A stretch of 64,000 nucleotides of DNA from Schistosoma haematobium (taxonomy: Eukaryota; Platyhelminthes; Trematoda; Strigeidida; Schistosomatidae). Positions 56,109 to 64,000 of the stretch are shown here, piece after piece. The stretch's first letter is position 1; every line of letters starts with the position of its first letter. The notes under the pieces were generated by a model. The model searched no databases and was not told where the DNA came from. It was given only the letters and a program-made list of their open reading frames with translations. The position numbers and the translations under genes are program-made. The stretch covers positions 5,035,616-5,099,615 of the forward strand of contig NC_067196.1 of NCBI RefSeq assembly GCF_000699445.3, given 5' to 3'.

Positions 56109-58219
56109 ATAAACGCAAGACTAAACATCGTAGTGAAAATTCAAAGCAACGATTAAACAGTCAAATTAAAACCACGTTTGCAACCTTTAAAGTTGGATTT
56201 AAAAAGTAGGCGGAAATTTGTAAATTTATTAGTAAATGAAAAACTTATACGACTTCAGTTGACACTGCTTCTGATGTCACGTTGATTTCAAAGAACACAT
56301 GGCACAAGTTAGATGCCCATCCATCCGACCTGACGGAACATGTCGCCCGAAATGCGTCAGGAGACATAGTAAAGTTGACAGGAGAGGTTCTATGCAATGT
56401 TCAACTTATGGGAAGTAAATTTACAGATGTTTGTTATCTAACAAATCGACACGATTTAGATCTATTGGGATTAGATTGGATTGCACATGTTGATACTTTG
56501 AATAAATTATTAGATGAGGTATGTTCTCAAAATGTTTCCTATGAGTCTATCCAAATCCCTAATGATATTTCTAAATCAAATGCCTCCGACGAATCATCCT
56601 CTCTGGATATTAACGAATTAAATGCTTCTGATGAAACATGTTCTTATGATCTTTCTGAATCAAACAATTCAAATGTTATGTGTTCTCACCATGTCAAATC
56701 AAATACCGCCGATTCATTGCCTTCTCATAAAATTTCCAAATCGAATACTTCAGACAAAGTATGCGCTAGTGAAACTTCGGAATCTCATGTACTTCTTTCT
56801 AATGTTATGTCTACATCAAAGTCTTCTGCTTCCTCTCAATTGTCGTCCGTATCTTACATAAACCATCTTCGACAAATTCTTCCAGTGACAGCTGCTCGAA
56901 TCGCTGAACACACTCGCCGCGATCCTATCTTAAGACGATTATCTACATTTATCCAGCGTGGTTGGCCCCCACGTATAACATCTCATGAACTGAAACAGTA
57001 TTATCAACGACGCCAATCTTTATCCATCGTAAATGACTGTATTATGGTTGCTGATCGCGTAGTGGTTCCGTATAACTTACGCTCACTCGTCCTGAAACAA
57101 CTGCATACAGCCCATCCAGGTACTGGAAGAATGAAAGCTATTGCTCGAAGTTATGTATATTGGCCTAATATCGATGAACACATCGAAGATTTCGTGCGTG
57201 CGTGCAGAAAATGTGCTGAGGTTTCTAAGTGTCCACGAAAAGCTGAACTACATTCCTGGCCATCTCCAGAAGAACCTTGGTCGCGTATACATGTTGATTT
57301 TGCTGGCCCATTCCAGGGTACGTATTTCCTCGTTTGTGTTGATGCTTATTCAAAATGGCCGGAGATTTTTCCTATAAATCAAATCACTTCGCAACAGACT
57401 ATCATGAAGCTACGGCAGTTATTCTCCCGTTTTGGAGTTCCAGATGTTCTCGTGACAGATAACGGCACTCAGTTTATTTCTTCCATCTTCTCAGATTTCT
57501 GCAAGAGGTTTGGAGTCAAACATGTCCGTTCACCTCCGTACCATCCACAATCGAATGGTCAGGCCGAAAGGTTTGTAGATACCTTCAAAAGAGCGCTACT
57601 GAAGGCAAAAGGGGAGGGAAAGATAGAGGAGATTCTTGATGACTTTCTTGGTCTATAGAACAACTCCAAACCCATCAACACCAAATCAAATGTCCCCAGC
57701 AGAAATTATGTTTGGTAGAAAAGTAAGAACTGCCCTCGATGCCATAAAACCACAGCAAATAGACATCGGAAAAAGAAACAGAAAGATGGAAAACCAATTT
57801 GATCGCCATCATGGGGCAAAACGCAGAATTTTCCAAAGAAATCAAAAAGTATACGTCCGCGATTTCCGATATTCACCTCCACAATGGCCAGTGGACGCAT
57901 ACTTAAGAGACAAGGGAACGTAATGTATGTGGTGGAAGTTGAAGGACAGAAGTGGACACGCCATGTCAACCACATACTGGAAAATGCTGGCACTTCACAG
58001 AAAACCGAGAAATTAGACTCAATGTGGAGAATCATTCTGGACAGTTTCGACATAAAATGCTCAGCAACTCAGAAGACTGCGCAACATGAACAAGGTCCTA
58101 TTAGGAAAGCATCACGGAAACGCAGAAGACCAGATATTCTACAGGTAGACCCAAAGAGGAGAACATACGTTTCGAAGGAAGATATCAATGATGATATCTC
58201 AGCACTTACCTGTATATAG
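55928..58219 (+). pseudogene. Unit 7 Pol, frameshifted
   Basis: No RT or RNase H. Insertion near 56203 (one A), losses near 56261 (TTGACACTG, at the protease active site) and 56311, gain near 56331, loss of CT near 57648 and of G near 57886. Linker plus integrase form one long open frame (56282-57658) that includes all three catalytic residues. Confidence 0.9.
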
Positions 58220-58256
58220 TAACTAACCATATTTTTTTTCTTTTTTTTAGGGAAGG

Positions 58257-58809
58257 TGTTATGAACGGGGAATTAAGAAGCCCAGACAATTACGAAAGCT
58301 ATTTTCTTGGGACGTTATTGCATTTCATTCAAACCCTGTAAAACACTTATATTTATTTTTGTCCCTATCTTATTCTACATAACACGAGCTTTCGTTCTAT
58401 GTATCATTCACTAGCATACCCTTTTTTGTTCCAAAATATTGTAATTTAAACATTATATTTTGCACTATATTTTCTACCCTAATTCCCTGTTTCGGGCATA
58501 ACTGTATTTTTCCAAATTATCGTACGTCGTGGTCAAGATATGCACTTATTTATTCATGTACATTTTTGTAGTAATCCGAATTCAGAGAATCCAGAGTTTA
58601 GTGTTCCAACTGTCTTGTCTTCTTTCACTTGTGTGCTTGCCAACCAATCAGGATTTAGAATAGTTCTCTCTACCCCGATCGAACTCACGCGTATTAGACT
58701 CAAGGTTAAGCCACTCAGCCTAACGCGTCAAGGTCATAATTTAGACTAGACAGACCAAGGTCAAGTCATAACAAGTATCACGGGGTAAAAGCGATTCAAG
58801 GTCATAACA
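58257..58809 (+). repeat. LTR 8 (shared by units 7 and 8)
   Basis: 553 bp, TGTTATGA...TCATAACA. The last LTR of the array; no LTR follows unit 8. Confidence 0.92.
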
Positions 58810-58863
58810 ACTGGCGACGGAGAATTTTTTTTTTCTTTCCTATATTGATTGATCCAGTACAAA

Positions 58864-59856
58864 ATGCCTGTTTCATTGGATGACCTTAAAACTATTCTTC
58901 AAATGCAGCAAGCACAAAATGATGCAAATCAGACGAAGCTTTTGGATGCATTGGCACGAATGTTCTCATTACAGTCGTCCTCAGCTTGTCAATCAGATAA
59001 GCATGAAAGCATCATAAATTCTATTTCTGAATTCCAGTATGATCCTGAAGCTAATGTCATTTTCAGTTCGTGGTTTCACCGTTGTGAAGATATTTTCCGC
59101 GTTGAATGCTCGCATCTTGATGACGCAGCGAAAGTCCGCTTACTCTTAAGAAGACTGGGAACACAGGAATATAATAAATATGTGAATTTTATCTTGCCGC
59201 AAAATCCACGAGATGTATCATTCAAAGATACAGTTCAGATTTTATCTGATATTTTCGATGAACAGTCCTCATTATTTAATACTCGCTATAAATGCTTCCA
59301 AATAACGAAATCTCCAGAGGACGATTATCTCACGTATGCCGGGAAGGTAAATCGACAGTGCGAACGCTTCAAAATAAACGAAATCACAGCGGACCAATTT
59401 AAATGCTTGATTTTCATATGTGGTCTAAAGAATGAAGAAGATGCAGATGTCCGTACCAGAATGTTGGTACGCATTGAACAAGAACCAAATATGACATTAC
59501 AAATGGTCACAACCGAATGTCAGCGGTTACTTAATCTCAAGCATGACACTGCGATGGTGCAACAGAAGGTTAAACCTTCCGGTTCTGATTCAATTAATGC
59601 GCTCCGATCCATAAAATCATCGAAACAAAACTGTACAAGGGAAACAACCTGCCAACCCCCATCACCATGCTGGTTCTGCGGAGCATGGCATTTTGCAAAA
59701 TTCTGTCCGTTTAAGAATCATAAATGCCGCAAATGTCATCGCATTGGCCACAAAGAAGGTCATTGTTCGTTAAATAAACGCAAGACTAAACATCGTAGTG
59801 AAAATTCAAAGCAACGATTAAACAGTCAAATTAAAACCACGTTTGCATTTCACTGA
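58864..59856 (+). CDS. Unit 8 Gag with zinc knuckles in frame, 3'-truncated
   Basis: Only unit lacking the CA dinucleotide (TGTACAAGGGAAACAACC). As a result capsid and both zinc knuckles (CWFCGAWHFAKFC, an X2-X3-X4 type; CRKCHRIGHKEGHC, a canonical CX2CX4HX4C) form one frame, as expected for a working Gag. Homology to the other units stops at 59846, and the frame ends three codons later at TGA. Protease and integrase are missing. One Ala-to-Val change (MLVRIEQ) near 59467. Confidence 0.92.
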   Translation: MPVSLDDLKTILQMQQAQNDANQTKLLDALARMFSLQSSSACQSDKHESIINSISEFQYDPEANVIFSSWFHRCEDIFRVECSHLDDAAKVRLLLRRLGTQEYNKYVNFILPQNPRDVSFKDTVQILSDIFDEQSSLFNTRYKCFQITKSPEDDYLTYAGKVNRQCERFKINEITADQFKCLIFICGLKNEEDADVRTRMLVRIEQEPNMTLQMVTTECQRLLNLKHDTAMVQQKVKPSGSDSINALRSIKSSKQNCTRETTCQPPSPCWFCGAWHFAKFCPFKNHKCRKCHRIGHKEGHCSLNKRKTKHRSENSKQRLNSQIKTTFAFH

Positions 59857-60111
59857 TCTAATATTCATGATTTAATAACTGTCAGAAGTTATTAAATCTT
59901 AATTGGTTTTTAAAACTGCTAGCGAGTTTGATGTTGGTGAAGTCAGATTTTTTCCAAGGGATCTCTGCCCAACCGAAAATTGAGTAGATTTTCAATGACA
60001 AAACCACTTGTCAACTAACTGAGTTATATGAAAATAATGTAACTTTTTGATTTAAATTATTATTAGTTGGCTTTACAAACTATTTGAAACATATTCACAT
60101 GGTGATTTTTT
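59857..60111. other. Unique AT-rich flank of the array
   Basis: No gene or repeat recognised. A small palindrome-like ATTTAATAACTGTCAGAAGTTATTAAAT lies around 59869-59896 (arms about 12 bp). Confidence 0.5.
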
Positions 60112-60445
60112 ACTTGTACCTTCCCATTATTATTTAGGACTGCAACTGATCAGTCTCTTACTGGCATATGTGCATGCTGTGAGGACTGCCTTGATATTGC
60201 TTCAAGTCACAAGCTTTATAAGCAAAGATGGATAGTGGTTAGCAGTAGAATTTAAGATGCGCATTTCGTACTATTTGGGACTCATCAGTTGGATGTACTT
60301 GTACCTCAGAGTTGATGTTCACTCTGGGACTCAAACCCAGTAGCGTTCGATTCAAACGCCATCACTTTATCCACTTAGCAACTGAGTCCTGATAGCCACC
60401 TGTTTGTGTATTGGGGTGAAGTTTAACTTCACTTGGTATTGTTTA
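60112..60445 (-). mobile_element. Sm-alpha-type SINE with near-intact hammerhead
   Basis: On the minus strand: head ACTTCACCCCAATACACAAA, tRNA-like part with A-box-like TAAGTGGATAAAGTGATGG and B box GGGTTTGAGTCCC, then hammerhead core CTGATGA (complement of 60282-60288), GAAA (60264-60267) and cleavage triplet ATC (60256-60258). Helix II has one mismatch (GTCC/GTAC). TACTTGTACCTTCCCAT at 60111 and TACTTGTATCTTCCCAT at 60445 look like a target-site duplication. Confidence 0.85.
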
Positions 60446-60459
60446 CTTGTATCTTCCCA

Positions 60460-60815
60460 TCACCACCCAGTGATCAATCAATTGTGATTAAATCTCAGTC
60501 CTACAGCTGGTCGGTCGTGGTAACGTCTCTGACTGTGAAGCTGAGTGACACTGGATCGAATCCGCCAGGGAGCACCAGGTCCCTCAAGATTACAGGTACA
60601 CCTTGCTGACGAGTGCCAAGTAGCACTAAACTCGGGTCCAGGGTTTCCTATCGACTACCCTCAACCACCATCTAATCTTAATATATAGTGCACTCAGTGT
60701 CGAGTCACCTAGACTGGTGGCCACATTCCAACATGGTCGATAGCATTCGATCTGCACTAAATAAGGACTTGACACACATGACATTGATCACCACCCAGTG
60801 AGCAATCAATTGTGA
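60460..60815 (+). mobile_element. Second tRNA-derived SINE type with long direct repeats
   Basis: Flanked by near-identical 29-bp repeats (ATCACCACCCAGTGATCAAT at 60460 and ATCACCACCCAGTGAGCAAT at 60788). Inside are a tRNA-like head (A-box-like TGGTCGGTCGTGGTAACG, B box GGATCGAATCC), a hammerhead-like core CTGACGA (60606-60612), helix II GTGC/GCAC, TAAA in place of GAAA (60627-60630), GTC (60636-60638), and a distinct 3' region not shared with Sm-alpha. Confidence 0.72.
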
Positions 60816-61045
60816 CTATATGAAAACATCATGAAACATTTTAATCCACTGTTGGAATGTAACATCAGGTAACAGGTTCTGTTATCACCGGGGTGGTGTA
60901 CAAAAATTTAAAGTACAACATATTGAATTCAGTTCCTGAAATTCATATGATTTTTCTTAGCAATAAAATCAATTCTGATCAATCTAATTTACTTTCGTAT
61001 GCATTACCCTAAGTAAAAGATATAATTCAAAGAAAAAGGCATATT

Positions 61046-61510
61046 TCACCACTGAAAAATATCCCGACTCTCCAATTCTTCAATAAATCGATCAGGTAAC
61101 CATGATAAATCATCATTATCAACATTTAAATTAGTAACGTTGGTATCTATCAAATTTGAGCAATTTTTATTATACGATAGTATATACTCATCTTGTTTCT
61201 GTCTCCATTCATCCATGAATATATTCCACCATGATTTGTTTAAATTCATTCTTATCATTTTATCATGATGTTCCATTCGAGCTAAACGTGTCAGTGGTTG
61301 AACTCGACAAGTGAATTGACTAAATGCATTAGTTATATCAGAATTTTCAATATGTTTATCAACTATTTCATTTAGTGCTGTTGTTTTCTTGAGTTTTATT
61401 CTATTTTTTAATTGTTTATCTTTTTCTCCTTTTTCTTCGTCAGTGAACTCATTCAACAGTAAATCGGCGTCGATCTTCATTCTTGTTAATGTCACTTGTC
61501 TAGTTTGACT
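61046..61510 (-). CDS. Terminal exon of an unrecognised host gene
   Basis: After an acceptor CATTTTTTAG the frame reads SQTRQVTLTRMKIDADLLLN, a Lys/Glu-rich charged segment (DEEKGEKDKQLKNRIKLKK), FTCRVQPLTRLARMEHHDKM, NLNKSWWNIFMDEWRQKQDE, an Asn/Asp-rich stretch, and ends LPDRFIEELESRDIFQW at TGA (61046-61048). The composition, clean splice site, phase 0 and absence of retroelement motifs argue for a real host exon. I do not recognise the family. Upstream exons should lie beyond 61520 on the minus strand but were not found among the repeats. Confidence 0.6.
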   Translation of the reverse strand, partial: SQTRQVTLTRMKIDADLLLNEFTDEEKGEKDKQLKNRIKLKKTTALNEIVDKHIENSDITNAFSQFTCRVQPLTRLARMEHHDKMIRMNLNKSWWNIFMDEWRQKQDEYILSYNKNCSNLIDTNVTNLNVDNDDLSWLPDRFIEELESRDIFQW

Positions 61511-61617
61511 CTAAAAAATGTTTATATACAAATAAGTAAGAAAATAAACATTAAAAAGCATAAACACATTTAAAAAATATCGAATTATGCATTAATCTCA
61601 TGCAATTGATTGATGTT

Positions 61618-61805
61618 TAGGACTGCAATTGATCAGTTTCTTATTGGCATATGTGTATGCTGTGCGCAATGGTGTTTAAGGCGAACGGTACTTAATTCGA
61701 GTCCCAGAGTGAACATCAACTCTGAGGTGCAGGTACATCCGGCTAACGAGTCCCAAATAGGATGAAACTCGCGTCCTGGATTTCAATTCTAGCCACTATC
61801 CGTCT
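61618..61805 (+). mobile_element. Chimeric Sm-alpha-type SINE with mutated hammerhead
   Basis: 61618-61667 reads as an Sm-alpha tail in minus orientation. From 61668 a plus-strand copy carries B-box-like AATTCGAGTCCC, core CTAACGA (61743-61749, one change from CTGACGA), GAAA (61764-61767) and GTC (61773-61775). The core G-to-A change should abolish cleavage. Confidence 0.72.
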
Positions 61806-62032
61806 TTGCACATAAGATAAATGATGTGGTAAGTTTAGAGGTAATAGAGGGTTTACATAAGATTCATGGAATTAAAAAACTGGTAAGATGGGTTACGTAA
61901 TAATCAAATAGGATGTGAAGAGTTCACATAATTAAAGAGAACCAAGTGAGTGGAAATGTATGGGTGAAGGGTTGGTTTAAGAATTCGGTAGTGAAAGAGA
62001 AATATAATAAACTAAACATTAACAAAATAAAA

Positions 62033-62777
62033 TTAATGACCAAAAAATTGAATTATCAGGGTAGTAATAGGTTTATTACTGTCTCTTTTTGAATATAAAG
62101 ATTCGGTTTGAGTTATTTTTATCGCGATTGCTTCAGCAACGGCAAATAATGTGTGACGCGGAATTCTCTGGGACGACATTCGTAGAACATGTCCAAGCCA
62201 CCGAAGTCGGTGTTTCAAGATGGTGACACCAATTGCATTATCGTCTCTGTGACCGAACACACGATACCGAACCTCTGCATTACTAACATGGTGTTGCCAC
62301 TGGATGTGAGCAATCCTTCGGAGACAACGATGATCAAACACAGAGAGTCGTCTAACATCTTCAACTCGGAGGCCAGGTTTCATAAGCATAGAGTAGAAAT
62401 GCTCTCACCGACGCGTTGTAGATCCGAAGTTTTACAGCCAGACTAACATCACGAAGGTGCCAAAGACGGTTCAGATTGGCATAGGCCGCTCTGGCTTTCA
62501 CTATACGTGCATTGATCTCATCATTCACTCCACAATCAGCACTTATGCAGCTACCTAGATACACGAACTTCTCGACTACTTCTATCTGCTCACCATCCAG
62601 GATGAGTACAGGATTAGAATCGTGCCAGTCTTGTAGAAGCACTTTGCACTTCGAAGGTGCAAAGCAAATACCGTACCTACGTACATTGATTGCCAACTGA
62701 TTAAGTGCGGATGAAGAATAAGAATAATGTAGCGTAATCCAAACTGTTGTAATTGAATAATTGAAATGATAGGACAT
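62033..62777 (-). pseudogene. RTE-like reverse transcriptase C-terminal part
   Basis: Two overlapping frames on the minus strand. The first (62361-62777) has INVRRYGICFAPSKCKVLLQ, VVEKFVYLGSCISADCGVND and ARIVKARAAYANLNRLWHLR, the region just after the RT palm. The second (62033-62389) has VEDVRRLSVFDHRCLRRIAH, NAEVRYRVFGHRDDNAIGVT and LKHRLRWLGHVLRMSSQRIP, the C-terminal domain. A frameshift near 62370 separates them. It is 5'-truncated before motif C, as usual for non-LTR insertions. Confidence 0.9.
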
Positions 62778-63052
62778 TACTGTTGTTGTTGATAATTGTG
62801 ATTAGTAAACTTAATCAAACTCATTATTCAAGTAAATACTGTACTGGGTATATATAAACCAATATCCAAAAATTAGTTGCCTTAATAAATGAACCACTGT
62901 TTGAATGATTATTTCGCAAAAGTATTCAAAATGTTGAGATAAGTAGTCATTTGAAGTCAACATCACTAGTTATGTATTACTGAAAAATTAAAAGTAAAAT
63001 AAATGCATTCGTAAAAACGAGTGTTTCAAAATGAATTAAGAGGGAAACGAAT
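62778..63052. other. AT-rich spacer, no gene seen
   Basis: No open frame, RNA gene or recognised repeat. Confidence 0.5.
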
Positions 63053-63255
63053 AAGCGAAGATGGATAATGGTTAGCAGTGGAATCCAGGTTACGTGTAAC
63101 GGGGAAAGTTACGTCACTAGGAAAGTGAAGGTTTCGATCAGTCAGTAAGCATTACCGAGAATGAAACACTTCAGGCAATATCGAGACAGTACTTACAGAA
63201 TGCACATATGCCAATAAGAGATTGATCAATTGCAGTCCTAAATAACAATTGGAAG
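63053..63255 (+). mobile_element. Partial Sm-alpha SINE pieces
   Basis: 63053-63093 is the tail half of a copy in minus orientation (AAGATGGATAATGGTTAGCA). After about 80 unrelated bases, 63175-63255 is a plus-strand tail (AATATCGAGACAGTACTTAC, then GATTGATCAATTGCAGTCCT) that runs directly into the next copy. Confidence 0.65.
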
Positions 63256-63266
63256 ATACAAGTAAA

Positions 63267-63618
63267 ACAATACCAAGTGAATTCAAATTCACCCCATTGC
63301 ACAAGCAAGTGGCTATCAGGACTCAGTAGCTGAGAGGATGAGGCGATGGCGTTTGAAGCGAATGCTACTGGGTTCGAGTCACACAGTGAACATCAACTCT
63401 CTCAGATGCAGGTACATCCAACTGACGAGTCCCAAATAGAACGAAACGCGCGTCAAACTGCATTCCACTGCTAGCCACTATCCATCACTGCTTACAAATA
63501 GCTTGTGGATTAAGGTAATATCGAGGCATACGCACAGTATGCACATATGCCAATAACAGACTGATCAATTGCAGTGTTAAACCTCAATGGGAAGATACAA
63601 GCCAAACAATACCAAGTT
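63267..63618 (+). mobile_element. Full-length Sm-alpha-type SINE with hammerhead motif
   Basis: Head ATACCAAGTGAATTCAAATT, tRNA-like part (B box GGGTTCGAGTC), hammerhead core CTGACGA (63422-63428), GAAA (63443-63446) and GTC (63452-63454), then tail to GGGAAGATACAAGC. GAAGATACAAGTAAAACAAT (63253) and GAAGATACAAGCCAAACAAT (63592) flank it. Helix II has one mismatch (GTCC/GAAC). It is joined to the tail of the previous copy, in a satellite-like arrangement. Confidence 0.85.
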
Positions 63619-64000
63619 AGGGAAAGGGATAGTCTGAAAAAATAAAAAATTATTATATTTCACTAAATTTTTGATCGAACTAAATGAATTTGAATCTGTA
63701 ATTTAATGACTGGAAGTGAATACCAATAATTAATCAAATAAAGCATATTTTCCTAGAGATATTTATCGTATTTATCAATTGAATATTTTATATAGTTATC
63801 CCTTAAATCTTTTCACCAGAACGTTATATTTTAAAGAGTGGCACCAATGTAATATATGTGATGATTATGTCAAAAATCATTAAATTTGTATAGACAGTGT
63901 ACATGATTATGTAACGATATTTTCTTTAAATTTGTCATATTTAATCTGACATGCAAGTGATTTCTGGTGCTGAGTGTTATATAGGAGATCCAAATCAGTC
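63619..64000. other. AT-rich sequence, no gene seen
   Basis: No recognised gene or repeat to the window edge. Confidence 0.5.

Larger units (their letters stand above)
32659..59846 (+). repeat. 27-kb head-to-tail array of an RT-less LTR retrotransposon
   Basis: Seven complete internal regions and a truncated eighth, with gag start codons at 33191, 36863, 40529, 44191, 47852, 51533, 55198 and 58864 (spacing 3,661-3,681 bp). Adjacent internal regions share one LTR, so the pattern is LTR-int-LTR-int. Copies differ by scattered substitutions and 1-5 base indels. The left end lies about 80 bp inside an LTR and the right end lies in the gag-pol region, so the array has no natural element ends and no visible target-site duplication. 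Unequal exchange between LTRs, or insertion of multimers of one-LTR circles, would both give this layout. Confidence 0.97.

Noticed and set aside
32659..59846. CRISPR-like or bacterial origin of the regular repeats
   Set aside because: The repeat period is 3.67 kb, the units encode Gypsy-type proteins, and the surroundings contain introns and eukaryotic retroelements.

Overview
The window is AT-rich, intron-containing eukaryotic DNA made mostly of repeats. It looks like a schistosome (blood fluke) genome. Grounds: tRNA-derived SINEs carrying hammerhead-ribozyme cores of the schistosome Sm-alpha type, an SR2/RTE-like non-LTR element, Boudicca-like Gypsy elements, a Merlin-type DNA transposon remnant and TTAGGG-type telomere-like repeats. 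No bacterial-style operons, rRNA or CRISPR array are present. All family names come from memory of the families, not from a database search.

Layout. 1-13.6 kb: a large inverted duplication. The right arm (8691-11630, +) lies inside the 3' end of a gene I recognise as RPAP1 (RNA polymerase II-associated protein 1). Three exons are visible at 10429-10594, 11614-11759 and 13199-13626, with a damaged splice donor and an in-frame stop. The left arm (1-3103, -) carries the same 2,940-bp segment joined head to tail to itself. Between the arms are two head-to-head SINEs (3.9-4.4 kb) and a broken SR2/RTE-like retrotransposon (5.3-8.6 kb). 13.6-19 kb: fragments of non-LTR elements, a Merlin transposase remnant, a GAT-rich satellite and a possible first exon of a GM130/GOLGA2-like golgin. 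19.1-27.5 kb: two degenerate Gypsy/Ty3 elements on the minus strand. 27.5-32.6 kb: retrotransposon fragments, a telomere-like foldback element and SINEs.

32.66-59.85 kb, the centrepiece: a head-to-tail array of about 3.67-kb units, seven complete internal regions plus a truncated eighth, each separated by a single shared LTR of about 553 bp. Each unit has LTR, PBS, gag, zinc knuckles, aspartic protease, a Ser/Asn/Asp-rich linker, an HHCC + DD35E integrase, and a polypurine tract. Reverse transcriptase and RNase H are absent from every copy. It is therefore a non-autonomous gag-PR-IN LTR element that has become a 27-kb tandem satellite.

59.9-64 kb: tRNA-derived SINEs with hammerhead motifs, one terminal exon of an unrecognised host gene (61046-61510, -) and the 3' part of an RTE-like reverse transcriptase (62.1-62.8 kb, -). 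The window is mainly a record of repeat amplification. The host coding content seen is the RPAP1 3' end, the 61-kb terminal exon and two tentative exons. A repeat-rich or sex-chromosome (W) location is a possible reading, but the sequence alone does not prove it.
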